Shown: piece by piece, positions 35,114 through 43,801 of the stretch
How the letters are laid out: every line of letters starts with the position of its first letter
How positions within the stretch are numbered: the stretch's first letter is position 1
Assembly: GCF_000426225.1 (NCBI RefSeq)
Contig: NZ_AUEY01000005.1
Location: 1-64,000 of the forward strand
Length of the DNA: 64,000 bases
Origin: Desulforegula conservatrix Mb1Pa
GTDB taxonomy: Bacteria; Desulfobacterota; Desulfobacteria; Desulfobacterales; Desulforegulaceae
Direction: 5' to 3'
Notes under the pieces: model-generated
The model's database searches: none
What the model saw: only the letters and a program-made list of their open reading frames with translations
What the model was told of the DNA's origin: nothing
Made by a program: the position numbers and the translations under genes

Positions 35114-35187
35114 GTAGAAAATCCGTACGGTTATTTTTGGATTTTTGTAACTTATTACCTGTTTTTATAAAAGCAATAGATCTATTG

Positions 35188-36201
35188 ATGGAAAATAATT
35201 CAAACAGAACCGTAAAAGCCCTTGGTCTTTCTTCCGGTGGACTTGACAGTATACTTGCAGCCTTGGTGCTGAGGCGTCAGGGCATTGATGTTACATGGAT
35301 ATCCTTTGTTACCCCTTTTTTTTCTTCGGATAATGCTGAAAAAGCGGCAAAGCGTTATAAAATACCGATAATTGTCAGTGATATTTCTGAACAATACCTT
35401 GTAATGCTAAAAAATCCACCTTGTGGTTACGGTCAGAATATGAATCCCTGCATTGACTGCCATACCATGATGTTCGCAGAAGCAGGGAAAATCATGAAGG
35501 AAAATGGCTTTGACTTTCTTTTCAGCGGCGAGGTATCAGGCCAGAGGCCTATGTCCCAGACAAAACACGCCCTAAGGTATGTCGAGAAAAGATCAGGGTT
35601 TGATGGCTCTATAGTCCGCCCATTAAGCGCAAAAGTTTTGCCTGAGACAAAGCCCGAAGAGGATGGACTGGTTGACCGTTCTCAGCTGCTTGGTTTTAAC
35701 GGAAGAACAAGAAAGCCCCAGATGGAGCTTGCAAAAGAGTTGGGGGTAAAGGACTATCCTGCTCCTGCCGGAGGATGCCTCCTTACCGACGTCAGGTATT
35801 CGATCAAGCTGAGGGATCTGATGGCGTTTAATCCTTTTGCAAGGATATCCGAGTATCATCTCTTAAAGGGCGGCAGGCATTTAAGGCTTGATGACAACAC
35901 CAAAGTTATTGTGGGCCGGGATAAAAATGATAATGCCATTATAATGCAATATTATGATACTGCGCATGACCTGCTTTTCAAGATGAAGGACAAGCCAGGG
36001 CCTTTGGTCGTAGTGACATGCAGCGCAGGTGTTCCTGAATCCCATATAACTGAAAAAGCAGCTGTTATCTGCGCCTCATATGGCAAAACCGTGCCCGGAG
36101 AAACCGTTGAAGTTTATGTGACAATCCCTGGCTATGACGACAGGCTTGTGCAGGTGATTGCAGGGGATGCCTCGGATTTCAGTGGTATTATGATTTCATG
36201 A
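35188..36201 (+). CDS. PP-loop thiouridylase-like protein with NFACT-R-like C-terminus
   Basis: 337 aa from the ATG at 35188; a longer frame to 35065 runs back into nth and is not supported. The PP-loop SGGLDS (about 14-19) marks an ATP pyrophosphatase domain related to tRNA thiolation enzymes. Two Cys in NPCIDCHTMMF and one in APAGGCLLTD are placed like the catalytic pair of MnmA/ThiI-type proteins. From about residue 230 (FARISEYHLLKGGRHLRLDDNTKVIVGRD) it has the NFACT-R-like RNA-binding fold. It probably modifies tRNA, but the position is not readable. It may be a sulfur-insertion enzyme distinct from MnmA. Confidence 0.78.
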   Translation: MENNSNRTVKALGLSSGGLDSILAALVLRRQGIDVTWISFVTPFFSSDNAEKAAKRYKIPIIVSDISEQYLVMLKNPPCGYGQNMNPCIDCHTMMFAEAGKIMKENGFDFLFSGEVSGQRPMSQTKHALRYVEKRSGFDGSIVRPLSAKVLPETKPEEDGLVDRSQLLGFNGRTRKPQMELAKELGVKDYPAPAGGCLLTDVRYSIKLRDLMAFNPFARISEYHLLKGGRHLRLDDNTKVIVGRDKNDNAIIMQYYDTAHDLLFKMKDKPGPLVVVTCSAGVPESHITEKAAVICASYGKTVPGETVEVYVTIPGYDDRLVQVIAGDASDFSGIMIS

Positions 36202-36289
36202 ATTGGATCATGATTCTTGATTTCAGAATTTGGATTTATGATTGATTGCACTATTTCAAAAATCAGCAATCAAAAATTCTTAGATTCAG

Positions 36290-36322
36290 GTCGGGTTAGA
36301 GCGCCATTGCTCGTAACCCGAC
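36290..36322. repeat. Dispersed hairpin repeat, family B, copy 3
   Basis: GTCGGGTTAGAGCGCCATTG followed by CTCGTAACCCGAC. It lies 8 bp beyond the rlmN stop on the minus strand, as copy 1 lies 18 bp beyond fliO, so two of three copies stand where a 3-prime end hairpin would be expected. Confidence 0.8.
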
Positions 36323-36329
36323 TTTGATT

Positions 36330-37400
36330 TTATTCTTCTTCCAGCCTTTCTTGCCTGCTCCTTGCATTTGCGCTGAGCTGACCGCAGGCAGCCGCGATGT
36401 CCGCGCCTTTGCTTTTTCTGATAATGGCAGTGTATCCTTTATCCAGAAGAAACTGAAGAAATCCGTTGATTCTTGAGTCGTCAGGCCTTTTAAACTCAGA
36501 GCCAGGGCTTTCGTTATAAGGGATGAGATTTATTTTCGCCTTAACCCCGTGCAGAAGGCTTGTGATTCTTCTGGCATCTGCCATGCTATCATTCAGATCT
36601 CTTATAAGAATATACTCAAACGTAATCTTCTGTCTTGGATCAAGCGGATATCTTTTGCATGCGTCTATTAGGGTTTTAAGAGGAAAGCTTTTGTTTATGG
36701 GCATCAGCATATCTCTTGTGTCATCATCAGTAGCGTTTAGGGATATGGCAAGATTGGCCCTGGTCATTTTTGCAAGATCCTGGAATTTCGGAACAAGACC
36801 GCATGTTGATACAGTGACTCTTCTGTGGGATAATTTCAGTCCACAGTCTCCATTTGTAATTATTTCGAGAGCTTTTGAAACATTTTCAAGATTTGCAAGT
36901 GGCTCCCCCATTCCCATGAATACGATATTCTTTAAATCAAGATCGTCTGGGCAGTCAGATTTAATTATTTCCCTGCGGACTTCGACAATCTGATCTGTTA
37001 TTTCAGACTGGGTCAGGTTTCTTATGAAGCCGGCCTTTGCTGTCATGCAGAATCTGCACCCTTGGGCGCAGCCAACCTGGGAAGAAATGCACAGTGTTGA
37101 TCTGTCTTTCCCGGGAATAAGAACACTTTCAATATAATTACCATCTTCAAGCTGGAAAAGATATTTTTTGGTTCCGTCAGTGGATTCCGCTGTCTCAATG
37201 GTTTTTAGGGCGCCTATGACAAATTTTTCTGCAAGTTTTGTTCTCAGATCCTTGCTGAGGTCTGTCATTTCGGAAAAATCGGATACGAGCCTTAGATAGA
37301 GCCATTTGAATATCTGGGTGCTCCTGTATGGTTCAAGTCCTGTTTCTTTAAGCCAATCCCTCATTTCCTGCATGGATAGATTTTTTATGTCTTGTTTCAA
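36330..37400 (-). CDS. rlmN: 23S rRNA (adenine-2503-C2)/tRNA methyltransferase RlmN
   Basis: 356 aa radical-SAM enzyme. The cluster-binding Cys111, Cys115 and Cys118 lie in VGCAQGCRFCMTAKAGF; the methyl-carrying C-terminal Cys339 lies in AAACGQL; GEPLAN is the SAM-binding GEP motif. It methylates A2503 of 23S rRNA and A37 of some tRNAs. It is monocistronic, and the 240 bp upstream (37401-37640) is shared with ffh in the opposite direction. Confidence 0.96.
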   Translation of the reverse strand: MKQDIKNLSMQEMRDWLKETGLEPYRSTQIFKWLYLRLVSDFSEMTDLSKDLRTKLAEKFVIGALKTIETAESTDGTKKYLFQLEDGNYIESVLIPGKDRSTLCISSQVGCAQGCRFCMTAKAGFIRNLTQSEITDQIVEVRREIIKSDCPDDLDLKNIVFMGMGEPLANLENVSKALEIITNGDCGLKLSHRRVTVSTCGLVPKFQDLAKMTRANLAISLNATDDDTRDMLMPINKSFPLKTLIDACKRYPLDPRQKITFEYILIRDLNDSMADARRITSLLHGVKAKINLIPYNESPGSEFKRPDDSRINGFLQFLLDKGYTAIIRKSKGADIAAACGQLSANARSRQERLEEE

Positions 37401-37640
37401 TTTTTAATTCCCGGCTTGTTATTTGACGGCTTTTTCTTTACCATCTGTTTAAAAAGACATCTATTCTTATTCGGATTCTTCAGAATCATGTTGTATAAAT
37501 GTCAGTTTGACTGTAAATCAGGCAATTACTTTTTCGTATCTTCATAATTTTAAAGATATTAATTGCTTTCTATTTTTCTTGACTTAGCATGCGCTAAATA
37601 TTAGTTTCAAGAGTTTAGTTTAAAAGGGATAGGTGCGTAA

Positions 37641-38975
37641 ATGTTTGATAACCTGACCGAGCGGCTGGGCCTCGCATTCAAGAAGCTCAGGGGGCACGGA
37701 AAATTAACTGAAAAAAATATTGAAGAAGGTCTTAAGGAAGTCAGAATGGCGCTCCTTGAGGCTGATGTTCACTACAGGGTTGTAAAGCAGTTCATCTCGG
37801 ATATCAAGGAAAGAGCAATAGGCTCGGAAGTCCTCGAGAGTCTTACCCCTGCCCAGCATATTATTAAAATTGTAAACGAAGAACTGACCAAGCTCATGGG
37901 CAGCGGCCACGACGGCTTAAGCCTTTCCGGGCCAAAACCTGTTCCCATAATGCTGGCTGGTCTCCAGGGTTCAGGAAAAACGACAACCGCAGGTAAGCTC
38001 GCGCTTTTTCTGTCCAAGCAGGGTAAAAAACCCTTTCTTGTTCCTGCGGACATTTACAGGCCGGCGGCCATCGAACAGCTTACAAAGGTAGGTGCCCAGC
38101 TCGGATTCCCGGTCTTTGCATCAAAACCAGAGATGGATCCTGTCGATATCTGTAAAAATGCCGTGACAGAGGCAAGAAGCCAGGGCTGTGATGTCATTAT
38201 TCTTGATACTGCAGGCAGGCTTCACGTGGATGAAGCTCTCATGGACGAGCTTTCCAAAATCAAAGACGCTGTCATGCCCAATGAGATTCTTTTTGTGGCT
38301 GACGCAATGACAGGCCAGGATGCGGTGAATGTAGCCAAATCCTTTAATGACAGAATAGGCATAACAGGCGTTGTTCTTACAAAGCTTGACGGCGACGCCA
38401 GAGGCGGAGCCGCGCTTTCAATACGTTCAGTTATTGAAAAACCTGTCAAATATATAGGTCTTGGCGAGAAGATGGACGCTTTCGAGCCTTTCCATCCTGA
38501 CAGAATGGCTTCCCGTATTCTTGGAATGGGGGATGCTCTCACATTTATTGAAAAGGCCCAGAATCTCGTTGATGAGAAAAAGGCCATGGAAATGGAAAAG
38601 AAGCTCAGAAAAAACCAGTTTACACTGGAAGATTTCCGTGAGCAGCTTTCCCAGATCAGAAGAATGGGCGGTATAGCGGATTTGCTCAAACTGCTTCCAG
38701 GCATGGGCTCCAGCAAGCATATGAAAAAGCTGGATGTCGATGACAGGGAGCTTGTTCGTATAGAGGCAATTATCAGTTCCATGACTCCCCAGGAAAGGCG
38801 ACAGTATACTATTATAAATGCTGGCCGCCGCAAACGTATTGCCATGGGAAGCGGGACAACTGTTCAGGATGTGAATAACCTCCTTAAGAACTATGTCCAG
38901 GTAATGAAGCTGGTAAAGAAATTCAATAAGGGCGGTATGCGCGGTATGGGTATGGGCAGGCGCATGCCATTTTAA
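37641..38975 (+). CDS. ffh: Signal recognition particle protein Ffh
   Basis: 444 aa. The N domain (1-85) is followed by the G domain with GLQGSGKTTTAGKLA, the ADIYRPAAIEQL segment, DTAGRL and TKLDGDARGGAA, and then the methionine-rich M domain (about 300-444) ending GMRGMGMGRRMPF. Ffh with 4.5S RNA delivers nascent membrane proteins to FtsY. It heads a ribosome and RNA-modification operon, as in many bacteria. Confidence 0.97.
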   Translation: MFDNLTERLGLAFKKLRGHGKLTEKNIEEGLKEVRMALLEADVHYRVVKQFISDIKERAIGSEVLESLTPAQHIIKIVNEELTKLMGSGHDGLSLSGPKPVPIMLAGLQGSGKTTTAGKLALFLSKQGKKPFLVPADIYRPAAIEQLTKVGAQLGFPVFASKPEMDPVDICKNAVTEARSQGCDVIILDTAGRLHVDEALMDELSKIKDAVMPNEILFVADAMTGQDAVNVAKSFNDRIGITGVVLTKLDGDARGGAALSIRSVIEKPVKYIGLGEKMDAFEPFHPDRMASRILGMGDALTFIEKAQNLVDEKKAMEMEKKLRKNQFTLEDFREQLSQIRRMGGIADLLKLLPGMGSSKHMKKLDVDDRELVRIEAIISSMTPQERRQYTIINAGRRKRIAMGSGTTVQDVNNLLKNYVQVMKLVKKFNKGGMRGMGMGRRMPF

Positions 38976-38997
38976 TGGAGGATAAAGGAAAGGCATA

Positions 38998-39249
38998 ATG
39001 GCTGTTAGAATCAGACTTGCAAGACAAGGCGCAAAAAAGAAACCGTTTTACAGAATCGTAGTGGCAAACTCTGAAAGCCGTAGAGACGGCAGTTTTCTCG
39101 AGATTGTAGGTACTTACAACCCTATTACAAATCCAGCGGAAGTAACTTTAAAGCAGGAAAGAGTGGAACACTGGCTGGGCGAAGGCGCAAAGCCTACTGA
39201 CACAGTTAGAAGTCTTATGAAAGACAAGGGTATTAAAGTCCCGGCATAA
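38998..39249 (+). CDS. rpsP: 30S ribosomal protein S16
   Basis: 83 aa, with the canonical start [20 protein letters not shown] and the [17 protein letters not shown] motif. It starts 22 bp after ffh with an AAGG site and precedes khpA-rimM-trmD, the conserved order. Confidence 0.97.
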   Translation: MAVRIRLARQGAKKKPFYRIVVANSESRRDGSFLEIVGTYNPITNPAEVTLKQERVEHWLGEGAKPTDTVRSLMKDKGIKVPA

Positions 39250-39300
39250 CCTGTTCCAAAAGATACTCCGTCGTTTCGCAACCTCAGAAAGGAGATTATA

Positions 39301-39531
39301 ATGAAAGAACTGATCGAATACGTTGCTCGCACGCTTGTGGATCATCCGGATCAGGTGGAGGTTTCCGAGGTTGAGGGGAATCAGACGTCAGTCTTGGAAC
39401 TCAAGGTCGCAAAAGAGGATTTGGGTAAGATAATCGGTAAACAGGGAAGAACAGCCAGGGCTATGAGGACAATACTGAGCGCCGCATCAGCCAAGGTTAG
39501 AAAACGTACCGTACTGGAAATTATTGAATAA
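39301..39531 (+). CDS. khpA: KH-domain RNA-binding protein KhpA (YlqC)
   Basis: 76 aa. A single KH domain with the GxxG loop [16 protein letters not shown]. KhpA binds RNA, often with KhpB, in ribosome biogenesis and cell-division control. AAAGGAG stands before the ATG. Its stop is directly followed by the rimM start. Confidence 0.94.
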   Translation: MKELIEYVARTLVDHPDQVEVSEVEGNQTSVLELKVAKEDLGKIIGKQGRTARAMRTILSAASAKVRKRTVLEIIE

Positions 39532-40047
39532 ATGACATCTGAACTTCTGCTCGTTGCTAAAACATCGTCAGCTCATGGTCTGTACGGCAAGATAAGAATC
39601 GTGCTGTTTACAGAGGACCTCGGGCTATTCAAGAAGGGACGGAAGGTCTTAATTTCCAGAGAAGGAAAAAACGAGAAATCATTTGAAATCGTTTCGGCTT
39701 CCCCTTATAAAAGAAAATTTGCCATACTTACTCTATCCGGCATTGATGACCGGAATCAGGCCGAAGAAATATCAGGTTATGATATGTTTGTTGATAAAGC
39801 ATATCTGCCGCCTCTGGAATCCGAAGACACCTTTTATTGGAAGGATCTTATCGGTATTTCGGTCTATGATGAGGAAGGGACATTTCTTGGAATTTTGGAA
39901 AGCATTATAGAGACAGGCAGCAACGATGTTTATGTCGTAAAAAAAGATGAGGAGGAAATCCTCATTCCTGCGCTTGCCTCTGTGGTCAAGGCTGTTGATG
40001 TTTCAAAAAGATCCATGCACGTTTCAATTCCTGAAGGTCTTCTTTAA
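39532..40047 (+). CDS. rimM: 16S rRNA processing protein RimM
   Basis: 171 aa. The N-terminal RimM barrel (LVAKTSSAHGLYGKIRIVLF) and C-terminal PRC-barrel (DLIGISVYDEEGTFLGILES, EILIPAL) are both present. RimM helps 30S head maturation by binding S19. Its ATG follows the khpA stop with no gap, so it is probably coupled. Confidence 0.95.
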   Translation: MTSELLLVAKTSSAHGLYGKIRIVLFTEDLGLFKKGRKVLISREGKNEKSFEIVSASPYKRKFAILTLSGIDDRNQAEEISGYDMFVDKAYLPPLESEDTFYWKDLIGISVYDEEGTFLGILESIIETGSNDVYVVKKDEEEILIPALASVVKAVDVSKRSMHVSIPEGLL

Positions 40048-40066
40048 TAGAAATGTGTCATAGAAG

Positions 40067-40819
40067 ATGAAATTTGCCGTACTTACTCTTTTTCCTGAGA
40101 TGCTTGATGTTTTCTGGAGTACCGGGATCATCAGGCGGGCCGTGTCAAGCGGTCTTATATCAGGAGATAGCGTTTACATCAGGAATTTTGCTTCCGACAG
40201 GCATAAAACCTGTGATGACAGACCCTATGGTGGCGGTTGCGGCATGGTCATGAAGCCCGAGCCTCTGGCCCGAGCTTTGATGGATACTAAAGAGAGGATA
40301 CCTGGTGCGCTTACGGTACTCATGAGTCCGCAGGGCAAACCTTTTGATCAGAAGACAGCCGAAAAAATGGCTTCTTTGGAATCATTGATAATAGTCTGTG
40401 GCCGGTATGAAGGCATAGATGAAAGGTTTGTCTCAGATTATGTGGATGAGGAGATATCGATAGGTGACTATGTGCTTTCCGGCGGCGAGATCGGAGCCAT
40501 GGCAGTAATAGACTCCATCAGTCGTCTCATACCTGGTGTGCTTGGAGGCGGAATAGAGTCCGCTGAACTCGACACATTTTCAACAGGTTTGATTGAGCAT
40601 GCGCATTACACAAGACCCGAGATTTTTGAAGGTCAAAAAGTGCCGGATGTTTTGCTCTCTGGGAATCACAAAGAAATCGACAAATGGCGGCTTGAGTCAT
40701 CCTTGAAAAGAACTTTTCTGAAACGTCCTGATTTACTTGAGAACAGAACTTTTACCGCAGATGAGAAAGCGGTTTTCAAAAAGTGGAGAGAGGAGCTGAA
40801 AAGGCTTGTCAGCGTCTAA
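40067..40819 (+). CDS. trmD: tRNA (guanine-37-N1)-methyltransferase TrmD
   Basis: 250 aa SPOUT enzyme. The trefoil-knot SAM site shows as CGRYEGIDERF and IGDYVLSGGE; the DDRPYGGGCGMVMKPEPL motif is typical. It makes m1G37, preventing frameshifts. It is followed by a second SPOUT-type methyltransferase gene that overlaps its last codons. Confidence 0.97.
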   Translation: MKFAVLTLFPEMLDVFWSTGIIRRAVSSGLISGDSVYIRNFASDRHKTCDDRPYGGGCGMVMKPEPLARALMDTKERIPGALTVLMSPQGKPFDQKTAEKMASLESLIIVCGRYEGIDERFVSDYVDEEISIGDYVLSGGEIGAMAVIDSISRLIPGVLGGGIESAELDTFSTGLIEHAHYTRPEIFEGQKVPDVLLSGNHKEIDKWRLESSLKRTFLKRPDLLENRTFTADEKAVFKKWREELKRLVSV

Positions 40820-41381
40820 TATTTATGTGGCCTTGATCCACTTTCCGGTAATGAATAAAAGAGGTGATGTTATTGCTTCTGCCGTAACGAACCTCGACCT
40901 GCATGATATAGCAAGAGCTTCCGCTACTTTTGGAGTTAAGAGTTTTTTTGTCGTCACTCCAATAGAAGATCAGAAGGAACTGTCAGCCAGGGTTATGGCT
41001 CACTGGATCGAAGGATTCGGAGGAGAATATAATCCTGACAGAAAAAAAGCCTTGTCAATGGTCAGGATTACGGATTCGGTCGAGGAAACCGTGCTTGAGA
41101 TTGAAAAAATCGAAGGCCGGAAACCTAATGTGATCGCGACCTGTGCCAGACCGTGCAACGGAGCTTTGAGTTTCAGGGAACTCAGAAGCAGGATTTCTTC
41201 AACCGGAGAACCATATCTGCTCATGCTGGGAACGGGATGGGGGCTTTCTCCCAGCCTTATAGAAGGCGCCTCCGCGGTTCTTGAGCCAATAAGCGGAAAT
41301 ACAGATTATAATCATCTTTCAGTTAGAGCTGCGGCGGCCATAATGTTAGATCGGCTTCTGGGCGCTGAATGGTACAGTTAA
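40806..41381 (+). CDS. Predicted SPOUT-family RNA methyltransferase
   Basis: 191 aa. I recognise the small RNA methyltransferase family usually found between trmD and rplS in deltaproteobacteria and thermophiles (IYVALIHFPVMNKRGDVI, SAVTNLDLHDIAR, LLMLGTGWGLS). It should use SAM and methylate an RNA; the target is not known to me. The start is TTG 40806, overlapping trmD by 14 bp; GTG 40827 is possible but would cut into the conserved N-terminus. Confidence 0.82.
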   Translation: MSASNIYVALIHFPVMNKRGDVIASAVTNLDLHDIARASATFGVKSFFVVTPIEDQKELSARVMAHWIEGFGGEYNPDRKKALSMVRITDSVEETVLEIEKIEGRKPNVIATCARPCNGALSFRELRSRISSTGEPYLLMLGTGWGLSPSLIEGASAVLEPISGNTDYNHLSVRAAAAIMLDRLLGAEWYS

Positions 41382-41429
41382 TTTTAATAAGCCTTTGATG
41401 GCACGATAATCCAATATTGGTGGGGGATT

Positions 41430-41777
41430 ATGAATATAATTGAAAGCATTGAAAGAGAACAGATGAGACTTGATATGCCTGACTTCGCGCCAGGAGATAC
41501 AATCAAGGTTCATGTAAAAATCAAAGAAGGTGACAAACAGCGTATCCAGGTTTATGAAGGCGTTGTGATTGCAAGACGCAATAACGGCATAGGCTCAAGC
41601 TTTACAGTTCGTAAGATTTCTGACGGAATTGGCGTTGAACGTGTTTTCCAGCTTCATTCTCCGATTATTGAGAAGGTTGATGTGGTAACCCGTGGACGCG
41701 TTCGCAGAGCCAAAATCTACTACCTCCGTAACCTTAGAGGTAAAGCTGCAAGAATCCGTGAGAAACGTACAAGATAG
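41430..41777 (+). CDS. rplS: 50S ribosomal protein L19
   Basis: 115 aa, with the canonical [20 protein letters not shown] and [11 protein letters not shown], and the C-terminal [25 protein letters not shown] precedes the ATG. Ribosomal protein at the 30S-50S interface. Confidence 0.97.
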   Translation: MNIIESIEREQMRLDMPDFAPGDTIKVHVKIKEGDKQRIQVYEGVVIARRNNGIGSSFTVRKISDGIGVERVFQLHSPIIEKVDVVTRGRVRRAKIYYLRNLRGKAARIREKRTR

Positions 41778-41802
41778 TAATATTTGGAAATTTGAAGAGG
41801 AT

Positions 41803-42378
41803 GTGCGCTCAAAAGGCCATATCCTCATAGCAGGTCTTGATGAGGCTGGCCGGGGTCCCATGGCCGGCCCTGTCGTTTCTGCGGCTGTTATTCTTCCCCC
41901 TGATTTTGCTGCGTACGGCATTACTGATTCCAAAAAGCTCTCTCCCAAAAAGCGCGACTATTTTTTTGATTATATAATGGAGAAAGCGCTGCATGTCGGC
42001 GTTGGCATTGTAGGTCCCGAAGAAATAGATTCGATGAACATACTCAGGGCATCCCTTTATTCAATGCTCAAGGCTGTTCAGGAGCTTACAGTCGTGCCGG
42101 ATTTTCTGCTCATAGACGGAATTTTCAAGATAGACTCTCCTATACCTCAGCTTCCTATCAAGAAGGGTGATTCATTAAGCATTTCCATTGCTTCAGCTTC
42201 CATAATAGCAAAGGTAACACGTGACAGGATCATGGATGAGTATGACAGGCTATATCCTCAGTATGGTTTTAAGGGCCATAAAGGTTATCCTACGTCGGCG
42301 CATAAAGAAGCCATCATAAGATCCGGTGTCTCACCCATACACAGAAAAACATTCAAAGGCGTAAAAGAATGCCTTTAG
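41803..42378 (+). CDS. rnhB: Ribonuclease HII
   Basis: About 191 aa from a GTG at 41803. The active-site acidic residues lie in GLDEAGRGPMAGPVV, LIDGIF and SIIAKVTRDRIMDE. It cuts RNA in RNA-DNA hybrids, including single ribonucleotides. The start is uncertain: the family similarity seems to extend a few residues upstream (IWKFEEDVRSKG), which would need an ATT start at 41782. The ATG at 41692 lies deep inside rplS and is unlikely. It overlaps yraN by 10 bp. Confidence 0.93.
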   Translation: MRSKGHILIAGLDEAGRGPMAGPVVSAAVILPPDFAAYGITDSKKLSPKKRDYFFDYIMEKALHVGVGIVGPEEIDSMNILRASLYSMLKAVQELTVVPDFLLIDGIFKIDSPIPQLPIKKGDSLSISIASASIIAKVTRDRIMDEYDRLYPQYGFKGHKGYPTSAHKEAIIRSGVSPIHRKTFKGVKECL

Positions 42379-42773
42379 GCGTCTTTAAACTATTTAAATC
42401 AGCCGGTTCTCTCTCTGGCAAGGAGTTGGGGAAAGCGGCCGAAGATGACGCTGAAAGTTTTCTTGCTGATAGAGGATATAAAATCCTTGAAAGAAATTAC
42501 AGGTCAAGATTCGGAGAAATAGATATTATTGCAATGGACGGAAATGTGACGGTCTTCATTGAAGTCAAGGCAAGACGAAATGATAAAAAAGGTTCCTCTT
42601 CCAGCGCTGTTACACCAAATAAACAGAAAAAAATCGGTTTGACCGCCCTAAGTTATTTGAAAGAAAAGAATATCTATGATCAGAAGGCCAGATTTGATGT
42701 TGTTGCAGTGGACGGCTCAGGCCATAATTTGAGATTCAGGCTTATTCAGAATGCATTCGAAATCAAAAACTAA
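42369..42773 (+). CDS. YraN family (UPF0102) endonuclease-like protein
   Basis: 134 aa. It has the UPF0102 pattern GKAAEDDAESFLADRGYKIL, RFGEIDIIAMD and VFIEVKARRN, the Glu-Asp-ExK layout of the restriction-endonuclease-like fold. Function is not firmly known. It sits between rnhB and rsmI, a common neighbourhood, and overlaps both. Confidence 0.92.
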   Translation: MPLGVFKLFKSAGSLSGKELGKAAEDDAESFLADRGYKILERNYRSRFGEIDIIAMDGNVTVFIEVKARRNDKKGSSSSAVTPNKQKKIGLTALSYLKEKNIYDQKARFDVVAVDGSGHNLRFRLIQNAFEIKN

Positions 42774-43644
42774 AAAAACGGATTCACCTGCATTGCAGGG
42801 CGAGGGCATATTATATGTTGTTGCGACTCCCATAGGTAACCTCGAGGATATAACTTTCAGGGCAGTAAGAATACTTGGGGAAGTTGATCTCATCGCGGCA
42901 GAGGATACGAGGAATACGGCTCGTCTTCTTTCCCATTTTGAAATAAATACCAAGCTCATATCATGCCATGACCACAACGAAGATGTCCGTTCGGAATACA
43001 TAATTGAACAGATCAGATCCGGGCAGTCTGTCGCCATCGTATCAGATGCGGGAACCCCTCTTATTTCAGATCCAGGTTACAGAGTAGTTGAGGCCGCAGC
43101 TTCAAGCGGAATAAAAATAGTTCCTGTGCCAGGAGCCTCATCACTCCTTGCCGCGCTCAGCGCATCAGGTCTGCCTGTGGAAAGATTCGTATTTATGGGG
43201 TTTGCACCGAGATCATCAGGTAAAAGAAGGGCGTTTCTTGAAGAATCTGCAAGATTTCAATTCTCAACCGTATATTTCGAGTCACCCCACAGAATCATCG
43301 ATCTGTTGAAAGATATGCTCGCAATTTTTGGGAACAGGCCAGCGGTTCTTTCAAGGGAATTGACCAAGATGTATGAAGAGATCATAAGGGGTAGTATTTC
43401 AGAAATAATTGAGAAACTGTTAGCAAAGGATTCTGTCAAAGGCGAGATCGTTCTGATTGTCGGAGGCCCTGATGAAAATTCTGTCCAAGTCGAACAAGCA
43501 AGTGAACTTGATATTGACCAGGAAATACTCGGCCTGATAGAATCTGGAATTAAAGCATCTGAAGTTGCCAAGAAGATATCCGAAAAGTTCAAAATGCCGA
43601 GGCAGGTAGTTTATTCAAAGGTGCTGGATATTAAGAATAAATGA
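42751..43644 (+). CDS. rsmI: 16S rRNA (cytidine-1402-2'-O)-methyltransferase RsmI
   Basis: 297 aa tetrapyrrole-methylase fold. Motifs: GILYVVATPIGNLEDIT, AAEDTRNTARLL, VSDAGTPLISDPGYR and VPGASSLLAALSASGLP. It methylates C1402 in the 30S P-site. It overlaps yraN by 23 bp and ends the translation operon. Confidence 0.96.
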   Translation: MHSKSKTKKTDSPALQGEGILYVVATPIGNLEDITFRAVRILGEVDLIAAEDTRNTARLLSHFEINTKLISCHDHNEDVRSEYIIEQIRSGQSVAIVSDAGTPLISDPGYRVVEAAASSGIKIVPVPGASSLLAALSASGLPVERFVFMGFAPRSSGKRRAFLEESARFQFSTVYFESPHRIIDLLKDMLAIFGNRPAVLSRELTKMYEEIIRGSISEIIEKLLAKDSVKGEIVLIVGGPDENSVQVEQASELDIDQEILGLIESGIKASEVAKKISEKFKMPRQVVYSKVLDIKNK

Positions 43645-43801
43645 CATTTCAACTATTTAATCTGTTAAACTTCATCATTTCATGATTGTAAAATCGAATT
43701 TTTAAGCCGCTTTCAAATTCAGGCCAATAAATGTAGTCATAACTCCCCCTTAAAAAATGAAATTTTAAAATGGTTATCATGCATACGCACAGAGGAAAAC
43801 T

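Noticed and set aside
35065-35187. Upstream extension of the PP-loop protein
   Set aside because: The added residues are hydrophobic, antisense to nth and precede the conserved start with no similarity to the family.
37578-37606. TTGACT with a distant TAGTTT as the ffh promoter
   Set aside because: The -10 match is only three of six positions in a very AT-rich stretch, too weak to claim.
41692-41802. ATG at 41692 as the start of rnhB
   Set aside because: It would place 28 residues inside rplS; these are the shadow of L19 and do not resemble RNase HII.
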